A stretch of 64,000 bases of DNA from Psychrobacter cibarius (lineage in GTDB: Bacteria; Pseudomonadota; Gammaproteobacteria; Pseudomonadales; Moraxellaceae). The translations under genes and the position numbers were made by a program. Shown piece by piece: positions 17,964 through 27,306 of the stretch (the stretch's first letter is position 1; every line of letters begins with the position of its first letter). The stretch is from contig CP131612.1 in assembly GCA_030686115.1 (NCBI GenBank), positions 1,860,001-1,924,000 on the forward strand, written 5' to 3'. Below the pieces are notes generated by a model. That model was not told the origin of the DNA, searched no databases, and worked only from the letters and a program-made list of their open reading frames with translations.

Positions 17964-18770
17964 CTAAACGGTGATAAATCCTGTCATATACTGTACGGCA
18001 TGACCAGAGATAATGACTCTATCGCCAGCGACCACACAGTCTAGAACCCCGCCGCGACGTGATGCTTGATAAGCGACCAAGTTATTTTTAGCCAAACGCT
18101 CAGCCCATAATGGGGCAAGACCAGTATGCACTGAACCCGTCACTGGGTCTTCATCGCCACCATTGGCTGGCCAAAAATAACGTGAAATAAAATCATAGTT
18201 TTCGTAGTCAGCAGACTTAGCCTGACAAGTCACCACCACATCTAAAGGCGCAAGCTGTTTTAGCTGCTCGTTATCACGCGCTACTGTTAAGACGTCGGAC
18301 TCAGCATTATAAATCACAAAATAGGCTTGAGTATTTTTATAGACTTCAACGGGTGCAATAGATAGTCCTGCAAGCAAGCTATCAGGGATATTGTCAACTT
18401 TCTCAGGCTTAGTATTAGGAAAGTCCATTTGTATCTTGCCATCGTCTGTTTGCACAATGGTCAAAACACCAACCGCTTTGGCTGAAAATTTAATGTTTTC
18501 TACATTGGGGTTTTTGTTAAATAACACAAAGGCTGACGCTAGCGTTGCATGTCCACAAAATGCAATCTCAGTGAATGGTGAAAACCAGCGGATATGACAA
18601 ATGTCTTTGTCATCAACCACAATAAAAGCTGTCTCAGATAAATTATTCTCAAAAGCGATAGACTGCATCAAATCATCACTTAACCAATTATCTGTAATGA
18701 TAACCGCCGCTGAATTGCCTTTAAAAACGGTATCCGTAAAAGCATCAACGACATTTATTTCTAGTTGCAT
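17964..18770 (-). CDS. PhzF family phenazine biosynthesis-like isomerase/epimerase
   Basis: 268 residues with the two-fold PhzF fold. The N-terminal half has FKGNSAAV, then NNLSETAFIV with the conserved catalytic Glu near residue 45, and FCGHATLASAF. The C-terminal half has GGDEDPVTGSVHTGLAP. PhzF itself isomerises an intermediate in phenazine synthesis, but most family members in organisms without phz genes have unknown substrates, and no phz genes are present here. It is followed directly by ynfA. Confidence 0.88.
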   Translation of the reverse strand: MQLEINVVDAFTDTVFKGNSAAVIITDNWLSDDLMQSIAFENNLSETAFIVVDDKDICHIRWFSPFTEIAFCGHATLASAFVLFNKNPNVENIKFSAKAVGVLTIVQTDDGKIQMDFPNTKPEKVDNIPDSLLAGLSIAPVEVYKNTQAYFVIYNAESDVLTVARDNEQLKQLAPLDVVVTCQAKSADYENYDFISRYFWPANGGDEDPVTGSVHTGLAPLWAERLAKNNLVAYQASRRGGVLDCVVAGDRVIISGHAVQYMTGFITV

Positions 18771-18843
18771 TTTATGTTCTCGCTTTATTTTTATAGATCT
18801 ATGGTTTTATAGCTTTATGAATTTTATGGTGTTACTGGCAATA

Positions 18844-19173
18844 TCAATCAACAATAAATAGCTTAGCGCCTATCTTCGTTGACGAACGATGGGCAATCGT
18901 ATTGTCCGCCACTTGATAAGTCATGCCCGCTGTTAAGGTGAAAGTGCGCCCATCTTTTAGTTCGGTGTTCAGCTCGCCCTCAACACAGAATAAAATATGT
19001 CCTTTATCGCACCAGTGATCGGCAAGGTAGCCTGCGGAGTACTCAACCATATGCACATTGATATTGTTAAATTCGCAAGTCTTCCAATACCCCGTGCCCG
19101 TTTCACCTCTGTTTTCTACCGCTTCTACTGTCGTCCAATCGGTAATAGCAAAAGGTATATTTTTCATTTCCAT
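18844..19173 (-). CDS. DHCW-motif cupin fold protein
   Basis: 109-residue single-domain cupin. The segment YLADHWCDKGH matches the signature that names this small family, followed by the cupin core ILFCVEGELNTELKDGRTFTL and a late AHRSSTKIGAKLF strand. The function of the family is not known to me, though the His and Cys residues could hold a metal. It lies 73 bases upstream of the PhzF gene on the same strand. Confidence 0.85.
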   Translation of the reverse strand: MEMKNIPFAITDWTTVEAVENRGETGTGYWKTCEFNNINVHMVEYSAGYLADHWCDKGHILFCVEGELNTELKDGRTFTLTAGMTYQVADNTIAHRSSTKIGAKLFIVD

Positions 19174-19234
19174 AACGTCATCTCCCTGATTTTATTGTTC
19201 ATTCATTTATCATAAAATCTTTACTTACTATACC

Positions 19235-19696
19235 TCAAATCCAGCGCCGCACTTTATTTAGATAATCCTGATAAGTTTTGCCAAATTTCTGTGCCATCAT
19301 TCGCTCTTCTGGCTGGATTTGAAAGCGCGTCATATAAAGTATAAAAATAGGCAATAATACAAACGCCAGAAAGTGAGAAAGATAGAACGCCCAGCCTAAT
19401 AGTATAAGCACCAAGCCAACATACATCGGATTGCGGCTATACTGATATACGCCGCTGGTCACTAAACTAGAGACCTTCTCTAACGCTTGTGGATTGGGCG
19501 TGGTCTGAGCTATTCTAAATTGAGTCACACCCATAATACCTAAGCTCAGCCCTATCACACCCAAACACCCTGCCAGTGTAGTTGAGCCGTTGAGTGAGAA
19601 CGTCAAAGCAGGAACCATTTTAGAGATGCCATACATAGCAGCAGCAGTAATAATGACTTGGGCGACTGGAGGGACTTTAAGTGTTAGAGCGTTCAT
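19235..19696 (-). CDS. Isoprenylcysteine carboxyl methyltransferase-like membrane protein
   Basis: 153 residues with about four hydrophobic segments. The motifs SGVYQYSRNPMYVGLVLILLG and PEERMMAQKFGKTYQDYLNKVRRWI are the hallmarks of the ICMT/phospholipid methyltransferase superfamily, with the RNPMY and E-R...F-G-x-x-Y residues that bind S-adenosylmethionine. The bacterial substrates are mostly unknown. Confidence 0.88.
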   Translation of the reverse strand: MNALTLKVPPVAQVIITAAAMYGISKMVPALTFSLNGSTTLAGCLGVIGLSLGIMGVTQFRIAQTTPNPQALEKVSSLVTSGVYQYSRNPMYVGLVLILLGWAFYLSHFLAFVLLPIFILYMTRFQIQPEERMMAQKFGKTYQDYLNKVRRWI

Positions 19697-20021
19697 GATT
19701 AGACCTCATAGAGCGTTAAATGAAAAACCTCAACAGTGAGTGCTCATTATACCTGCTCACTATTTTCGTTTTAATTTTTACTTTTAGCCCTTGACTATTT
19801 AAACCGTCAAAAAACAATTATTCTTACCTTTTAGATGTCGCTATTCTTTATTTTTATTCTTTGCTCGCTAACCATATCACTGTATTTATACGGTTAACTG
19901 GGATTGTTATTTATCAAAATAACGCCATTTATGTAAAGTAAAAACATATATAAAAATATAATACCTCATAGAGTATTATGTCTTAAAGTTGTATTTAAAT
20001 TTAAATGAGGAAACTGGCATC
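19697..20021. promoter_or_regulatory. htpX upstream region
   Basis: 325 bases without a gene. A TATAAT at 19957-19962 is a likely -10 box for htpX, 60 bases before its ATG. The phrase ACCTCATAGAG occurs both near 19704 and near 19963; its meaning is unclear. Confidence 0.45.
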
Positions 20022-20936
20022 ATGATGCGCATCGGATTGTTCTTATTAACCAACTTAGCGGTTATTGTGGTATTTAGCATCGTGTTTGGTATTTTATCCA
20101 GATTTTTTGGAATTGGTGGCGTACATGGTGCGGGCGGGCTAAATTACACCAGTCTTGCCATTATGTGCGGCGTGTACGGCATGGTTGGTTCGATGGTATC
20201 ACTATTTATCTCGAAATGGATGGCCAAAAGATCAACGGGAACGGTGGTTATTGAAACGCCAAGCAATGCCACTGAAAAATGGCTGGTAGATACGGTCGCT
20301 AGACAAGCGCGAGCGGTAAATATTGGCATGCCAGAAGTGGGGATTTTTAATAATTCTCAGCCAAACGCGTTTGCCACAGGCTGGAATAAAAACAAAGCGT
20401 TGGTCGCTGTTTCATCTGGCTTACTGCAAAGCATGACACCCGATGAAGTAGAAGCGGTATTGGCGCATGAAATTGGTCACGTCGCAAACGGTGATATGGT
20501 CACGCTGGCGCTCATCCAAGGGGTGGTAAACGCCTTTGTGATGTTCTTTGCGCGTATCATTGGTAGCTTCGTCGATCGGACGGTGTTTAAAAACACCAGT
20601 GATAGCCCAGGTATTGGTTACTTCATCACGAGTATTGTGATGGATATTTTGCTTGGATTTTTGGCGTCTGCCATCGTAATGTGGTTCTCGCGTCTACGCG
20701 AATTCCGTGCCGATCAGATGGGAGCAAAACTTGCTAGCAAAGATAAAATGATTAGTGCGCTTGATGCCTTGCGTCCTTCCGAGCAGCGTCCAGATCAAAT
20801 GCCTGAGAGCATGAAAGCATTTGCTATTTCATCAGGACAGTCTACGGGCTTTAGTATCGCAAACCTTTTCCGCTCACATCCAACGCTTGATGACCGTATT
20901 GCGGCGTTGAGAAATTATAATCCTAATGAAGGGTAA
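20022..20936 (+). CDS. htpX: Membrane protease HtpX
   Basis: HtpX is a zinc metalloprotease of the inner membrane that degrades misfolded membrane proteins. From the ATG at 20022 the product has 304 residues and begins [14 protein letters not shown], almost as in E. coli; the longer open frame upstream is not needed. GAGG lies 11 bases before this ATG. Two N-terminal helices precede the zinc site HEIGH (149-153), two more helices follow, then [12 protein letters not shown] with the third ligand Glu. A terminator follows. Confidence 0.97.
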   Translation: MMRIGLFLLTNLAVIVVFSIVFGILSRFFGIGGVHGAGGLNYTSLAIMCGVYGMVGSMVSLFISKWMAKRSTGTVVIETPSNATEKWLVDTVARQARAVNIGMPEVGIFNNSQPNAFATGWNKNKALVAVSSGLLQSMTPDEVEAVLAHEIGHVANGDMVTLALIQGVVNAFVMFFARIIGSFVDRTVFKNTSDSPGIGYFITSIVMDILLGFLASAIVMWFSRLREFRADQMGAKLASKDKMISALDALRPSEQRPDQMPESMKAFAISSGQSTGFSIANLFRSHPTLDDRIAALRNYNPNEG

Positions 20937-20990
20937 TGACAGGATCAGCTCCCCTACCTCCTCGTAAAATTAACGTAAAAACCCAGACAT

Positions 20991-21022
20991 AAAAAAAGCC
21001 TATCTATTAAAGATAGGCTTTT
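20991..21022. terminator. Bidirectional hairpin terminator
   Basis: AAAAGCCTATCT (20994-21005) pairs perfectly with 21011-21022 around a 5-base loop. It sits between the convergent htpX and carboxyspermidine dehydrogenase genes. Confidence 0.85.
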
Positions 21023-21040
21023 CTAAATCAAACTCGTTAT

Positions 21041-22315
21041 TTAAATATCAAACGCTAACGCTCTGTCGCCTTCGCTATCTTTGATACGCGTTGGCAAACC
21101 AATCTTATTTAGCAGATTGATAAATGGCTTGGCATCCAGCTCTTCAACGTTGACCATCTTGCCAGCATCCCACTCACCAGTTGCGACCAGAATCGCAGCA
21201 GCGACGGGTGGTACGCCTGCGGTATAAGAGATACCTTGGCTACCGACTTCGTTATAAGCGTCTTTATGATCTGAGATATTGTAAATAAATACCTCGCTAT
21301 CAACGCCGTTGATTTTGCCTTTGACTTTGTCACCGATGCAGGTCTTGCCCGTATAGTTTGGCGCAAGTGAACTTGGGTCTGGCAGAACCGCTTTCACTAC
21401 TTTTAACGGAATTACTTCTTGCCCTTCAGCAGTCATCACCGGCTGCTCAGAGAGTAGACCCAAACTTTGTAGCACAGTGAATACATTAATATAATGCTCA
21501 CCAAAGCCCATCCAAAAACGGATATTTGGTACGTCTAAATTGGCGGATAACGAATGCACTTCATCATGACCACTTAAGTAACTGTTTTGCACGCCAACCA
21601 CTGGCAAATCGTCAGTACGCTTCACTTCGAACATTTTATTAGACTGCCACTTGCTGTCCTGCCAAGAGTAAACCGTACCGGTAAATTCACGGAAGTTAAT
21701 CTCAGGATCGAAGTTAGTAGCGAAGTATTTACCGTGGCTGCCAGCATTGATATCAATGATATCGATATCCGTCACCGAACCTGCATCCATCATGTCATAG
21801 CCAAGACGCGCATAGGCGTTGACCATACCGGGGTCAAATCCTGCCCCTAAAATCGCCGTGACATTATTGTCCGCACAGCGCTGTTTGCGCTGCCATTCGT
21901 AATTGTCATACCATGGTGGCGTCTCGCAAATCTTGCGTGGATCTTCGTGAATGGCAGTATCGATATAAGCAACACCTGTCTCGATACAAGCTTCCAATAC
22001 CGTCATATTGATAAATGCCGAACCGACATTGATGACGATTTGGATACCCGACTCTTGAATCAGCTGTATCAGCGCTTGAGTATCCATAGCATCCACTTGA
22101 TGCGTATGCAATACTGCAGGCTGCTTGAAGCTATTCTTATCTTTCACGCTTTGGGCGATGGCATCACATTTATCTTGCGTGCGCGAGGCAATATGAATCT
22201 CGCCAAGGATATCGTTATGCATCGCACATTTATGCGCGACCACTTGAGCGACACCGCCGGCTCCGATGATGAGTACGTCTTTTTTGCTAGATTTGGCTTG
22301 TTGGTTTGTGTTCAA
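21041..22315 (-). CDS. Carboxyspermidine/carboxynorspermidine dehydrogenase (saccharopine dehydrogenase family)
   Basis: This NADPH enzyme condenses aspartate semialdehyde with putrescine (or diaminopropane) to carboxyspermidine (or carboxynorspermidine), which NspC then decarboxylates. The 424 residues begin with a Rossmann motif VLIIGAGGVAQVVAHKCA. They continue with the family segments ILGAGFDPGMVNAYAR and GISYTAGVPPVAAAILVATG. The start is TTG at 22315, with an excellent GGAGG eight bases upstream and no in-frame ATG nearby. The nspC gene lies upstream on the same strand but 285 bases away, with a structured leader in between, so it can be expressed separately. Lysine-forming saccharopine dehydrogenase is unlikely given the nspC neighbour. 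Confidence 0.9.
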   Translation of the reverse strand: MNTNQQAKSSKKDVLIIGAGGVAQVVAHKCAMHNDILGEIHIASRTQDKCDAIAQSVKDKNSFKQPAVLHTHQVDAMDTQALIQLIQESGIQIVINVGSAFINMTVLEACIETGVAYIDTAIHEDPRKICETPPWYDNYEWQRKQRCADNNVTAILGAGFDPGMVNAYARLGYDMMDAGSVTDIDIIDINAGSHGKYFATNFDPEINFREFTGTVYSWQDSKWQSNKMFEVKRTDDLPVVGVQNSYLSGHDEVHSLSANLDVPNIRFWMGFGEHYINVFTVLQSLGLLSEQPVMTAEGQEVIPLKVVKAVLPDPSSLAPNYTGKTCIGDKVKGKINGVDSEVFIYNISDHKDAYNEVGSQGISYTAGVPPVAAAILVATGEWDAGKMVNVEELDAKPFINLLNKIGLPTRIKDSEGDRALAFDI

Positions 22316-22432
22316 TGAACAATCCTCCTTTGTGTCTCTGTCGATACCATCGATAGTGGCGAGTCAAAACAGAAACGAGTGAATGATATGCGTGAATTAA
22401 AAAGGAAGACCGAGGAAAACCCACGCACCCGT

Positions 22433-22482
22433 CGGGCAAAGCACCATTTGATTGTTGGCTTTTGCCCGTGGCGATTATAACA
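22433..22482 (-). promoter_or_regulatory. Extended -10 promoter and leader hairpin of the carboxyspermidine dehydrogenase gene
   Basis: On the minus strand TGTTATAAT (22482-22474) is an extended -10 box. A transcript starting about 7 bases later would open directly with a GC-rich hairpin: CGGGCAAAAGC (22468-22458) pairs with GCTTTGCCCG (22442-22433) with one bulged base around a 15-base loop. The next bases (CGACGGGTGCGTGGG) can compete for the CCCG of the hairpin. The leader to the TTG start is about 150 bases. Confidence 0.5.
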
Positions 22483-22600
22483 ATTTTTATGAAGACATCG
22501 GTAAAAATAATGTATAAAAAACAGACGAGTTAAAGTCATTCAAAAACACACTTAAGTCTTTGTTTTCTAAAATTTAAATCAATTTATCGACACAATTAAA

Positions 22601-23839
22601 CTAAGACAAGCTGGCTTTGTAATCTTGATAATCAAATTCGCGCTGCACATCTATACTGCCATCTAGACGACGAATCACAATCGCCGGCATATTAACACCA
22701 TTGAACCAGTTCTTTTTCACCATGGTATAACCTGCGGCATTACCAAAGGTTACGGTATCACCTATTGTTAAGTTATTTGGCAAGGCATACTCACCAAAGA
22801 TATCACCTGCTAAGCAAGAACGACCATAAATAATGGTATTATCAGCTGATTCAGTATTTTCGCTTATGGGTGCAATATTGGTCGGGTCGATATCAAGAGA
22901 GGCAATATTCATTAAATCACTATTAACAGCCGCTATCGGCGCTGACTCACGGTAAATTAACAAATCAAGCATGTGCGCTTCAATGGATGAATCTACTACA
23001 GCGAGATTTTTTTCATTATGCATGGTATCTAAGACGGTCGTGACCAATGACCCAGCACCATGGATACTTGCCTCACCCGGTTCAAGATAAACTTGCACCC
23101 CATATTTTTCACTAAAGCCTTTTAACCTGTCAGCCAGTTTTTCTAGTGGATAATCAGGCGCGATAAAATGAATACCACCGCCCAAACTCACCCACTCAAG
23201 CTGCGCTAAAACATCACCAAATCTGTCTTCGATATCGGCTAAGCTTGCACTAAAGGCTTCAAAGCTGTCATTTTCACAGTTGTTATGAATCATTACCCCA
23301 GTAATGTCATCAAGTACCACTGCAATCTTGTTTTTATCATGTTCACCCAAACGGCTAAAAGGACGCGCAGGATCAGCGATGATAAATGACGAGTTGCTGG
23401 TCTTTGGGTTTAAGCGCAGTCCCACTGGTATATTTTTTGCCGCCGCTTGATCTTTAAAAGCATTTAGTTGCGAGATAGAGTTAAAGATAATTTTATCAGC
23501 ATAGCTCAATACTTCATCGATCTCATCAGCACTATAGGCGACGCTGTAAGCATGAGTTTCTTTTTTATTATCACTGTCTTTACCTTTACCAAAAGTCTCG
23601 TAGCCCAAACGCACTTCATTGAGTGACGATGAGGTTGTGCCGTGCAAATAAGGCTGCATCACATCAAACACGCCCCAAGTGGCAAAGCATTTGAGCGCCA
23701 ATAATGCTTTAGCGCCTGATAGCTCACACAGCCGTGAGATAATCTGCATATTGGCAACGATTGCCGCTTCATCGAGCAAATAATAAGGCGTGGGCGGTAG
23801 AGATGATTGGGTGGTGTTTAGTGAAGTTTTTGTATTCAT
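22601..23839 (-). CDS. nspC: Carboxynorspermidine/carboxyspermidine decarboxylase NspC
   Basis: NspC is a pyridoxal-phosphate enzyme of the alanine racemase fold that decarboxylates carboxy(nor)spermidine to (nor)spermidine. The 412 residues show LALKCFATW with the PLP lysine K50, SLGGGIHF, YLEPGEA and the GRSCLAGDIFGEY segment with the catalytic cysteine from the partner subunit. An acidic insertion (near residue 90) is unusual. Together with the dehydrogenase downstream it forms the alternative polyamine route that does not need S-adenosylmethionine decarboxylase. Confidence 0.94.
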   Translation of the reverse strand: MNTKTSLNTTQSSLPPTPYYLLDEAAIVANMQIISRLCELSGAKALLALKCFATWGVFDVMQPYLHGTTSSSLNEVRLGYETFGKGKDSDNKKETHAYSVAYSADEIDEVLSYADKIIFNSISQLNAFKDQAAAKNIPVGLRLNPKTSNSSFIIADPARPFSRLGEHDKNKIAVVLDDITGVMIHNNCENDSFEAFSASLADIEDRFGDVLAQLEWVSLGGGIHFIAPDYPLEKLADRLKGFSEKYGVQVYLEPGEASIHGAGSLVTTVLDTMHNEKNLAVVDSSIEAHMLDLLIYRESAPIAAVNSDLMNIASLDIDPTNIAPISENTESADNTIIYGRSCLAGDIFGEYALPNNLTIGDTVTFGNAAGYTMVKKNWFNGVNMPAIVIRRLDGSIDVQREFDYQDYKASLS

Positions 23840-23929
23840 AAGAGGTTACCTAATAGCTGCTGTTGGCATCATGACAGACATAAATATTTGCGCTATAGTA
23901 GACTAAATTCATCATAATTAGAATATCTT

Positions 23930-24595
23930 ATGTCACTATCAACCGATTATTCCACTGCTACTAGCCAAGCTTATTCATCGCAGCTCGACCCAAAAAATAT
24001 TCATTTAGAGCATCTTGATGCTAATGCGCGTGCAGTACTGGAGTTTTGGTTTGACAAAGAAAATGAGCAATATTGGTTTGCGCAAAATGATGCTTTTGAT
24101 AAGCAGATAAAGGATAAATTCAGTGACATCTGGCACGCGGCAAAGCAAGGTGAATGCGTGACGTGGCGTATCGCAAACGCGCCAACCGATAGCAATAGCT
24201 CCATCACGGCGTTGGCAGGCAGACTAGCAGAAATTATTGTCTTAGATCAGTTTTCGCGTAATTTATGTCGCGGGCAAGCAGGCGCTTTTGCACAAGATAG
24301 TATGGCTATCGCATTGGCACAAGAGGCTATTGGACAACCACACTTTGATACGTTACCGACTGAATGGCGCAAGTTTATCATCATGCCATTTATGCATTCT
24401 GAATCATTGATGATCCATAAGCGCTACTTACCATTGTTTGAAAAATTACATGATGACAATACGCTGGATTTCGAAAATCGTCATAAAGATATCATTGAAC
24501 AATTCGGTCGCTATCCGCATCGCAATGACATTTTAGATCGCGAGTCAACGGATGAAGAAGAAGCCTTCTTGCAACAACCGAACTCATCGTTTTAG
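23930..24595 (+). CDS. DUF924 family protein
   Basis: 221 residues recognisable as DUF924: VLEFWFDKENEQYWF at residues 37-51, LAEIIVLDQFSRNLCRG in the middle, FIIMPFMHSESL, and FGRYPHRNDIL with STDEEEAFL at the C-terminus. The protein is predicted to be helical and soluble, with a tetratricopeptide-like fold, and its function is unknown. It is divergent from nspC with only 90 bases between the starts. Confidence 0.9.
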   Translation: MSLSTDYSTATSQAYSSQLDPKNIHLEHLDANARAVLEFWFDKENEQYWFAQNDAFDKQIKDKFSDIWHAAKQGECVTWRIANAPTDSNSSITALAGRLAEIIVLDQFSRNLCRGQAGAFAQDSMAIALAQEAIGQPHFDTLPTEWRKFIIMPFMHSESLMIHKRYLPLFEKLHDDNTLDFENRHKDIIEQFGRYPHRNDILDRESTDEEEAFLQQPNSSF

Positions 24596-24757
24596 CGCTT
24601 ATATATCTATATGATTGATTGCAATATGATTTATTGTAATATAGTTACTTCGACTCAAAAGAAGTGTGAAGTACAAGGCAACCAAGTATAGGCATATACA
24701 CTATTTCAAGCGAGAGGAACGCCGAACTCTTTTATAGTGCAAGGGATTGACTATGGT

Positions 24758-24805
24758 AATAAAGCAAGGGCTGAATCAGATAACTGGTTCAGCCCTTGCT
24801 TTATT
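24758..24805. terminator. Strong bidirectional hairpin terminator
   Basis: An 18-bp perfect stem (24758-24775 with 24788-24805), core GCAAGGGCTGAA, with a 12-base loop and a T-rich end. It separates the DUF924 gene from the convergent CAP-domain lipoprotein gene. Confidence 0.9.
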
Positions 24806-24882
24806 TTACTTACTCTTTAGATACTTTCGTTCAGATTGGTGCTTTTATTCAGATTAAGAACACGTCTTAGTACACCTAATTA

Positions 24883-26106
24883 TTAGTTGACTATCCCTGT
24901 CATAAAGGTAAAGCTCTCACGCTCGATAGTTTTATTATCCACTAAAATATCAAAGCTGACACGGTAGTCACTGTTGCCATGTAAACCACAGTTTTTGCCT
25001 TTTTTACTGGCAATCTGGCAGCTTTTTAAATTATCAGTGATTGGTAATATAAAAGCTTCGTTTGCTGGCAGCGCATTTGCCGTATTTTTATAGGGATCTT
25101 GGCGATAGTCTAGCAGCTCAATCGGTACATCGATATTTCGCTGGATATCATGAAATCTCACATTGCTGATATCAATCGTTTGAGCGGCTGGCATATTGAT
25201 ATAAATGGGTTGCCCGATAGGATCCACTCTCAAGTCACGCCCTGTATGCTTGACAGGATCTGGTGTCTCATTATATAGCGCGGTTACTGTATCCGTCACG
25301 CCTTCACATGGATAAGTGAATACGCCTTTAACCGTATTATCTTTAGTCGCTTGGGTTGCTGCTGCATGGTTGACCAATACATAACCTTGGTTATTCGCCG
25401 CCTCTTTATTGTATGGCTTATAGATAACCACGCCAGTACCCGTCACGCTTGCACTAGGCATCATTAATGAACGCAAATGGTAAGGTGCTGCCAGCAAGGA
25501 CTTTGCCATCGAGCCTGCCACAACATCCGAGCGAATAAGATTGCCTGCTGAACTATAGTGAATAGATTGGGCGATATTCTCAGTCACACCATATCGTACA
25601 TTTGGGTAATTTGCATTTGATAAGCGATCGGTAAAACTTAACCCACCAAAAAATGGATTATTGCTACTGGTAACGCCCGAAATATCTGCAATCTTATTTT
25701 CGTAATGCGCGCTGAATGCGGTCGGTGAGCTATTGGCAAAGACGTATTTAATATAATTTGCATGTTTAATGGCAACATCATCAAGCGCGGTATCAACAGA
25801 TAAACCGCTCAGACCACAGCTGGTACGCGCCAAACTGAACTTATTGTTGGTAATCAATGCAGCCTTTGCCTCATCATTAGTAGCAATAGTGCTATCAGGT
25901 TGGTCGCCAACATTATCGCTTGAATTGTCACTTGTATTACCATTGGGCTGATCGTTTGGCTCGATAGCAGGTGGGTTCGGGCTTGGCGCATTGGTATTAG
26001 AGCTGCTATCAGAGCCACCACCACAAGCCGTTATAAATACTGTCAAAAAAAGCACTGCAGCAAGATTTTTCTGTGGTGTACTGATTAATAGCGTACTGAG
26101 CGTCAT
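24883..26106 (-). CDS. CAP-domain (SCP-like) lipoprotein
   Basis: 407 residues. A lipoprotein signal ends at LFLTVFITAC, with the lipidated cysteine near residue 28 followed by GGGSDSSS. A low-complexity Asn/Ser/Pro/Asp linker (about 30-75) leads to a CAP domain (about 80-245). Its hallmarks are a DDVAIKHANYIKY helix, AHYEN, ENIAQS and LAAPYHLRSLMMPS. The remaining C-terminal domain (about 270-407) is not recognised and has cysteines that may pair (CEG, SCQIASKKGKNCG). CAP proteins of bacteria are mostly uncharacterised; sterol or peptidoglycan-related roles have been suggested for some. The gene stands alone. Confidence 0.82.
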   Translation of the reverse strand: MTLSTLLISTPQKNLAAVLFLTVFITACGGGSDSSSNTNAPSPNPPAIEPNDQPNGNTSDNSSDNVGDQPDSTIATNDEAKAALITNNKFSLARTSCGLSGLSVDTALDDVAIKHANYIKYVFANSSPTAFSAHYENKIADISGVTSSNNPFFGGLSFTDRLSNANYPNVRYGVTENIAQSIHYSSAGNLIRSDVVAGSMAKSLLAAPYHLRSLMMPSASVTGTGVVIYKPYNKEAANNQGYVLVNHAAATQATKDNTVKGVFTYPCEGVTDTVTALYNETPDPVKHTGRDLRVDPIGQPIYINMPAAQTIDISNVRFHDIQRNIDVPIELLDYRQDPYKNTANALPANEAFILPITDNLKSCQIASKKGKNCGLHGNSDYRVSFDILVDNKTIERESFTFMTGIVN

Positions 26107-26378
26107 TTTTTATCCTATAGAATAATAGCGCGTATATAAGTCAATAAAAGCCAGCGTTAAATATGCGGATATAAGCTAAGTAGACTTAAACTGCTAATAT
26201 CACAGTATTGAGTTTATTTGTTATGACATTGTAATACAGTCCAAAAATTTTTACTTGGTGTTTGTTGAATACTGATACGTTCATTATAGACTGTCTTATT
26301 TTTAGTTATGACTATTTCCACTTAGGCTACTTTAAAGAAGCACGCTCAGCTCAACGTTTATTTTTAAGTGCTTTGTTC

Positions 26379-27233
26379 TTAAGTAGCTTTCTCTAATGAC
26401 TTCCTGACTGGTGCAAAACTACGTCTATGCGCAGATAATACGCCGTATTTTTCGATTGCCTCCATGTGTGCGCGTGTTGGATAGCCTTTATGTTTGGCGA
26501 TACCATATTCTGGATGCTCAGCATCAAGCGCATACATGGCTTTGTCACGGCTGACTTTAGCCAATATACTGGCGGCAGCAATGCTGGTATGACGCGCATC
26601 GCCCTTTACCCACGCTTGGCAATCGATAATCGATTTCTCTATACCCAGTTCAGCGAGCATTACCTCATTTAATTCAGGGCAGCGATTACCATCGAACAAA
26701 ACTTCAACCTGCCTCATAGAGTTGACAAGATGATGAGCAATGGCTTTTAACAACACTTCGGTACATAAGCGCATACCGAGCATCGTCGCTTGCAAGATAT
26801 TGACTTGATCGATGACCGCTGCTGGGATCTCGGCGACAACATAACCAATAGCATGCTGCTGAACCAACGGATAAAGACGGTCACGCTTCTTTTCACTCAG
26901 CTGCTTGGAGTCGGTCAAGATAGATAATGGCGTGTCCTTTAATGGCTGCATCTCAATCAATCCTGACCAAGTTTTAGGCAATATCGCAGCAGCCACATTG
27001 ACGCTACCGAGCAACGGCCCACGTCCTGCTTCATCAACGCCTATTTGTAGCGTTGACTGCTGTAAGCCTTGTTCCACCTTGATCGGATACTGAGTAAGTA
27101 GCTCATCAATATATACCTGACCCGATAAACGAATAGGCTCAACCAGCTGTAGATATTGACCTTTGATATCAATTTGCTCAATACTTACTTCAATCGGGGT
27201 GACAGAGTTGTGGGTTTGGTACTGGTTACTCAT
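26379..27233 (-). CDS. rnhB: Ribonuclease HII
   Basis: RNase HII nicks RNA embedded in DNA, including single ribonucleotides. The catalytic motif [12 protein letters not shown] carries D67 and E68; the other acids are in LFDGNRCP and the [19 protein letters not shown] region. The total of 284 residues is longer than the usual about 200, owing to a 60-residue N-terminal extension with no counterpart in E. coli. The ATG at 27233 lacks a good ribosome binding site, but there is no better ATG before the motif. It is 73 bases after lpxB, as in many Gammaproteobacteria. Confidence 0.95.
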   Translation of the reverse strand: MSNQYQTHNSVTPIEVSIEQIDIKGQYLQLVEPIRLSGQVYIDELLTQYPIKVEQGLQQSTLQIGVDEAGRGPLLGSVNVAAAILPKTWSGLIEMQPLKDTPLSILTDSKQLSEKKRDRLYPLVQQHAIGYVVAEIPAAVIDQVNILQATMLGMRLCTEVLLKAIAHHLVNSMRQVEVLFDGNRCPELNEVMLAELGIEKSIIDCQAWVKGDARHTSIAAASILAKVSRDKAMYALDAEHPEYGIAKHKGYPTRAHMEAIEKYGVLSAHRRSFAPVRKSLEKAT

Positions 27234-27306
27234 AGGGGCGCGGTATCTTTGTTATTAGGTATCTTTGTAATTAATAGAAGAAGAAATGATCGCAATCAAT
27301 AATGGC

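Noticed and set aside
22312..22539. 75-codon frame in the leader of the carboxyspermidine dehydrogenase gene, ending on its TTG start
   Set aside because: It begins upstream of the likely -10 box, has no ribosome site and no recognisable features; the overlap with the start is likely chance.
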